Assembly: GCF_008693005.1 (NCBI RefSeq)
Contig: NZ_VXKE01000005.1
Coordinates: 1-64,000, forward strand
DNA from: Helicobacter canis
GTDB lineage: Bacteria > Campylobacterota > Campylobacteria > Campylobacterales > Helicobacteraceae
DNA: 64,000 nt
Direction of reading: 5' to 3'
How positions within the stretch are numbered: position 1 is the first letter of the stretch; the number at the start of each line of letters is the position of its first letter. Below, piece after piece: positions 61,224 to 64,000 of the stretch. The position numbers were made by a program, and so were the translations under genes. Below the pieces are notes generated by a model that worked only from the letters and a program-made list of their open reading frames with translations, made no database searches and was not told where the DNA came from.

Positions 61224-61754
61224 TCAAACTATTTTTTCTACTTGTGAATACAAGATTTCTATCGGCGTATTTCTGCCAAAAATAGAAACATTGAGTTTCA
61301 ATTTTTTATGCTCAACATCATAGCCCTCCACTGTTGCCGTAAAATTAGCAAAAGGACCTTCATTGATCCGCACAACTTCCCCATGCTCAAAGGATATCTT
61401 CGGCTTAGGTGCCGCACGATTTGTATTCTTCTCCAAAATGTGGGCAATATCTGCTTCGCTCAATGGAGTTGGTTTCTTGCTTTCACCAATAAAACCACCA
61501 ACCCTAGGAAGAGACTGTATCGTATGCCAAAGCGATGTATCCAAATCAACATGTATAAATACATACCCGGGATATATACTTCTCGCACTTATTTTCTTTG
61601 CTCCATCCTTGACTTCGTAGATATCTTCTGTAGGAACAACTATCTCTTTCACTCTATCTTGAAGATTATACTCTTGGACGAGATTTTCAATAGCTTTCTT
61701 TACAGACTGCTCACTCCCAGAATATGTTTGTATAGCATACCAACCTAGCGACAT
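61224..61754 (-). CDS. nusG: Transcription elongation factor NusG
   Basis: Binds RNA polymerase and Rho or S10. The 176-residue product has WYAIQTYSGSEQSVKKAIENLV, PGYVFIHVDLD and the C-terminal KOW domain (FEHGEVVRINEGPFANFTATVEG). It follows secE by 8 bp. Confidence 0.96.
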   Translation of the reverse strand: MSLGWYAIQTYSGSEQSVKKAIENLVQEYNLQDRVKEIVVPTEDIYEVKDGAKKISARSIYPGYVFIHVDLDTSLWHTIQSLPRVGGFIGESKKPTPLSEADIAHILEKNTNRAAPKPKISFEHGEVVRINEGPFANFTATVEGYDVEHKKLKLNVSIFGRNTPIEILYSQVEKIV

Positions 61755-61762
61755 AACATCTC

Positions 61763-61948
61763 CTAATCCCCAAAAAATTTAGACACAGAAGCAAACAAAA
61801 TAAGATCGACTAGACCCAAAAACAAAGCTACCACAACTACCACAACAACTACAGATATTAAGGCATTCCGTATCTGCTCTTTCGTAGGAAAAACAACCTT
61901 AAAAAGCTCTTCTTTTGCTGCCTTATAATAAGTAATTATCTTTCTCAT
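61763..61948 (-). CDS. secE: Preprotein translocase subunit SecE
   Basis: Essential small membrane subunit of SecYEG. The 61-residue product has the EELFKVVFPTKEQIRNA amphipathic helix and one membrane segment with a run of valines (LISVVVVVVVVALFLGLVDLILF). It is the single-span form typical of most bacteria. Confidence 0.94.
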   Translation of the reverse strand: MRKIITYYKAAKEELFKVVFPTKEQIRNALISVVVVVVVVALFLGLVDLILFASVSKFFGD

Positions 61949-61976
61949 TGTCTTACCTTGAATTATTGCTAAATAA

Positions 61977-62052
61977 TGGCAGGTCAGGAGGGACTCGAAC
62001 CCCCAACAACCGGTTTTGGAGACCGACGCTCTACCATTAGAGCTACTGACCT
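61977..62052 (-). tRNA. tRNA-Trp (CCA)
   Basis: Acceptor AGGTCAG with CTGACCT, anticodon loop CTCCAAA (anticodon CCA), T loop TTCGAGT, encoded 3' CCA. It lies between rpmG and secE, as in other Helicobacter. Confidence 0.95.
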
Positions 62053-62053
62053 A

Positions 62054-62080
62054 AAAAGCTAGAGTGGCACTCTAGCTTTT
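62054..62080 (-). terminator. Perfect hairpin overlapping the rpmG stop and abutting tRNA-Trp
   Basis: Arms AAAAGCTAGAGTG (62054-62066) and CACTCTAGCTTTT (62068-62080) around one central base make a 13-bp perfect inverted repeat. On the minus strand, five T residues follow the stem immediately before the tRNA. The rpmG stop codon (62072-62074) lies inside the stem. Classic Rho-independent form; it may partly terminate, or be a tRNA-processing stem. Confidence 0.75.
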
Positions 62081-62242
62081 AAGCTTAACTTCCCTATGAA
62101 TAGTATGTTTATTAAGCCTAGGGCAGAACTTTTTGAGCTCCAGTTTTTCTGTTTTTGTTTTAGCATTTTTCGTCGTGCTATAATTGATATCTCCGCACTC
62201 TGAACATTTCAAACCAATTTTTACTACATTACCCTTAGCCAT
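62072..62242 (-). CDS. rpmG: 50S ribosomal protein L33
   Basis: Short ribosomal protein near the E site. The 56-residue product begins [18 protein letters not shown] and continues through [20 protein letters not shown] and [13 protein letters not shown]. It keeps the four zinc-ligand-type cysteine positions in part (two N-terminal CXXC, one in FCPR), close to H. pylori L33. It lies 14 bp after tuf. Confidence 0.96.
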   Translation of the reverse strand: MAKGNVVKIGLKCSECGDINYSTTKNAKTKTEKLELKKFCPRLNKHTIHREVKLKS

Positions 62243-62256
62243 GTCAAAAACCCTGA

Positions 62257-63456
62257 CTACTTGATAATCTTGCTCACAACACCAGCACCGACAGTTCTGC
62301 CACCTTCGCGAATCGCAAATTTAGTCCCAAGCTCAAGTGCAATAGGGCTAATAAGCTCAACGGTAATCTTAACATTATCGCCTGGCATAACCATCTCTAC
62401 ACCATCTGGCAATTTGATAGAGCCAGTTACATCAGTGGTGCGCACATAGAATTGTGGGCGATAGTTATTGAAGAATGGCGTATGTCTCCCACCTTCATCT
62501 TTAGAAAGAACATAAATCTCACCCTCAAACTCGCTGTGTGGTGTGATAGATCCAGGCTTACAAAGCACCATACCTCTCTCCACTTCCTCTTTCTTGGTGC
62601 CCCGTAGTAGAATCCCAACATTATCACCAGCTTCACCCTTGTCTAGTTCTTTTCTAAACATCTCCACACCAGTAACTGTTGTCTTTTGCGTATCTCGGAT
62701 ACCAACAATCTCCACTTCATCACCAACCTTAACCACACCTCTCTCAATTCGACCTGTTACAACAGTTCCGCGTCCAGCAATTGAGAACACATCTTCCACT
62801 GGCATAAGAAAAGTCTTTTCTGTGTCGCGCTCTGGAGTAGGAATATACTCATCAACCTTCGCCATTAAATCTAAAACTTTTTGTCCCCATTCGCCAACAT
62901 TGCCAGCCTTAGCTTCTTCCAAAGCTTTGAGAGCTGACCCTGCTACAATAGGAGTGTCATCTCCAGGGAAATCATATGCGCTGAGAAGTTCTCTAACTTC
63001 CATCTCTACCAAATCAAGTAGCTCTTGATCATCGACCATATCCTGCTTGTTCAAAAAGACTACAATGTAAGGGACACCAACTTGTCGAGATAGCAAAATA
63101 TGCTCACGAGTCTGGGGCATAGGTCCATCAGCTGCAGAAACAACAAGGATAGCCCCATCCATTTGCGCCGCTCCTGTAATCATATTCTTTACATAGTCGG
63201 CGTGTCCCGGACAATCCACATGCGCATAGTGGCGATTCTCTGTTTCATACTCGATATGAGAAGTTGCGATAGTAATACCTCTTTCTCGCTCTTCTGGGGC
63301 ATTATCGATTTTGTCATAATCTTTCATTTCTGCAAGACCCTTTGTTGCAAGAACAGCAGATATAGCAGCACTCAAAGTCGTTTTTCCGTGATCAACATGC
63401 CCAATTGTCCCAATATTGACATGGGGCTTATTCTTGACAAATTTTTCCTTTGCCAT
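62257..63456 (-). CDS. tuf: Elongation factor Tu
   Basis: Delivers aminoacyl-tRNA to the ribosome. The 399-residue product has [10 protein letters not shown] (P loop), [25 protein letters not shown] (NKXD) and domains II-III. A single copy is visible in the window. It is led by AGGAGA and a -10 promoter. Confidence 0.98.
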   Translation of the reverse strand: MAKEKFVKNKPHVNIGTIGHVDHGKTTLSAAISAVLATKGLAEMKDYDKIDNAPEERERGITIATSHIEYETENRHYAHVDCPGHADYVKNMITGAAQMDGAILVVSAADGPMPQTREHILLSRQVGVPYIVVFLNKQDMVDDQELLDLVEMEVRELLSAYDFPGDDTPIVAGSALKALEEAKAGNVGEWGQKVLDLMAKVDEYIPTPERDTEKTFLMPVEDVFSIAGRGTVVTGRIERGVVKVGDEVEIVGIRDTQKTTVTGVEMFRKELDKGEAGDNVGILLRGTKKEEVERGMVLCKPGSITPHSEFEGEIYVLSKDEGGRHTPFFNNYRPQFYVRTTDVTGSIKLPDGVEMVMPGDNVKITVELISPIALELGTKFAIREGGRTVGAGVVSKIIK

Positions 63457-63488
63457 AAAAGTCTCCTAAAAGTGAATTTAAAGTCTTG

Positions 63489-63494
63489 ATTATA
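63489..63494 (-). promoter_or_regulatory. -10 box of the tuf operon
   Basis: The minus strand reads TATAAT 33 bp before the tuf ATG, between the Thr tRNA and tuf. The -35 region (TTTTGT) is weak. Transcripts from the tRNA cluster probably also read through. Confidence 0.55.
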
Positions 63495-63547
63495 ATCCTT
63501 ATTTCTTTACACAAAAATAAAGACCATAACAAAACTACTAGAAAAAC

Positions 63548-63622
63548 TGGAGCCCATAAGCGGGATTGAACCGCCGACCTCTTCCTTACCAAGGAAGTGC
63601 TCTGCCACTGAGCTATATGGGC
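63548..63622 (-). tRNA. tRNA-Thr (GGT)
   Basis: Acceptor GCCCATA with TATGGGC, anticodon loop TTGGTAA (anticodon GGT), T loop TTCAATC, encoded CCA. First of four tRNAs upstream of tuf. Confidence 0.94.
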
Positions 63623-63672
63623 ACAAAATAGATTGAGAGCAATATATGTATGAATTACTTCAGCTCCCAGTA

Positions 63673-63749
63673 TGGAGCGGGAAACGGGGCTCGAACCCGC
63701 GACCCTCAGCTTGGAAGGCTGATGCTCTAGCCAACTGAGCTATTCCCGC
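63673..63749 (-). tRNA. tRNA-Gly (TCC)
   Basis: Acceptor GCGGGAA with TTCCCGC, anticodon loop CTTCCAA (anticodon TCC), T loop TTCGAGC, encoded CCA. Confidence 0.94.
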
Positions 63750-63793
63750 GAAAATGCTTTACAAACCACATCTAAGGCAATGCCCTTAAACAA

Positions 63794-63878
<85 letters not shown>

Positions 63879-63934
63879 AAATCGGCAAAAACTGGTCAAA
63901 CACTGAATCAGAAAAGTCTGTTAGGGTTTGAAAA

Positions 63935-64000
63935 TGGAGCTGGTTAAGGGACTTGAACCCCCGACCCTCTGCTTACAAGGCAGATGCTCTACCAACTGAG
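63935..64000 (-). tRNA. tRNA-Thr (TGT), 5' end beyond window
   Basis: The 3' part reads AACCAGC-T-CCA, T arm GGGGG-TTCAAGT-CCC, anticodon loop CTTGTAA (anticodon TGT). The D arm is only partly inside the window. Confidence 0.9.

Overview
The window looks like the chromosome of a Helicobacter, probably an enterohepatic-type species (phylum Campylobacterota). The strongest evidence is one uninterrupted RNA polymerase gene in which the beta and beta-prime subunits are fused (about 2,885 residues), a known hallmark of Helicobacter and Wolinella. Gene orders also match the group: flaG-fliD-fliS-fliT-like next to an envC-like gene, ftsX, ftsE, trmB, an Fn3 lipoprotein and rluD; truB-csrA-ispE-smpB-exbB; hisC-fliF-fliG-fliH-dxs. 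The presence of thiG/thiH/thiE and hisC, which H. pylori lacks or largely lacks, argues against H. pylori itself.

Layout. 0.4-2.4 kb: groES-groEL behind a near-consensus promoter and a CIRCE-type operator. 2.8-4.9 kb: two outer-membrane-type proteins. 5.1-6.6 kb: der (minus strand). 7.0-9.8 kb: thiG-thiH-thiE. 9.8-12.9 kb: an accessory locus with an 11-bp perfect dyad, a TTGACA-17-TACAAT promoter, a helix-turn-helix gene, and an OLD-like ATPase/TOPRIM nuclease gene split by a run of 11 cytosines. 13.0-23.1 kb (minus): flagellar filament cap/chaperone genes, the FtsEX-EnvC-like division module, tRNA and rRNA modification genes and a degenerate TrpC-like barrel. 23.1-32.1 kb (minus): TPR protein, cysteine-cluster protein, dxs, fliH, fliG, fliF, hisC and a SIMPL-like protein. 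32.4-41.1 kb (plus): a tightly overlapping run from pgsA through rseP, xseA, truB, csrA, ispE, smpB and exbB to a permease and an ABC transporter. 41.1-47.2 kb: tRNA-Met, a D-lactate-dehydrogenase-like flavo/FeS protein, a dicarboxylate symporter, flavodoxin and a PgeF/YfiH protein. 47.2-64 kb (minus): tRNA cluster, tuf, rpmG, tRNA-Trp, secE, nusG, rplK, rplA, rplJ, rplL, rpoBC, rpsL, rpsG, fusA.

The most unusual content is of two kinds. First, the 9.8-12.9 kb locus reads as a small self-regulated, phase-variable module, plausibly anti-phage. In this sequence the nuclease is out of frame; one added C or two fewer would give an 818-residue protein with Walker A, Walker B and TOPRIM motifs. Second, a short motif with core GATTCTA/TAGAATC (extended AAAGTGGATTCTAGC) occurs about 120 times by eye, roughly ten times the chance expectation. 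It lies inside genes as well as between them, clusters in protein linkers and C-termini, forms inverted pairs that look like terminators, and is scarce in the highly expressed genes. It behaves like a DNA uptake sequence or another genome-wide signal, but its function is not known to me.
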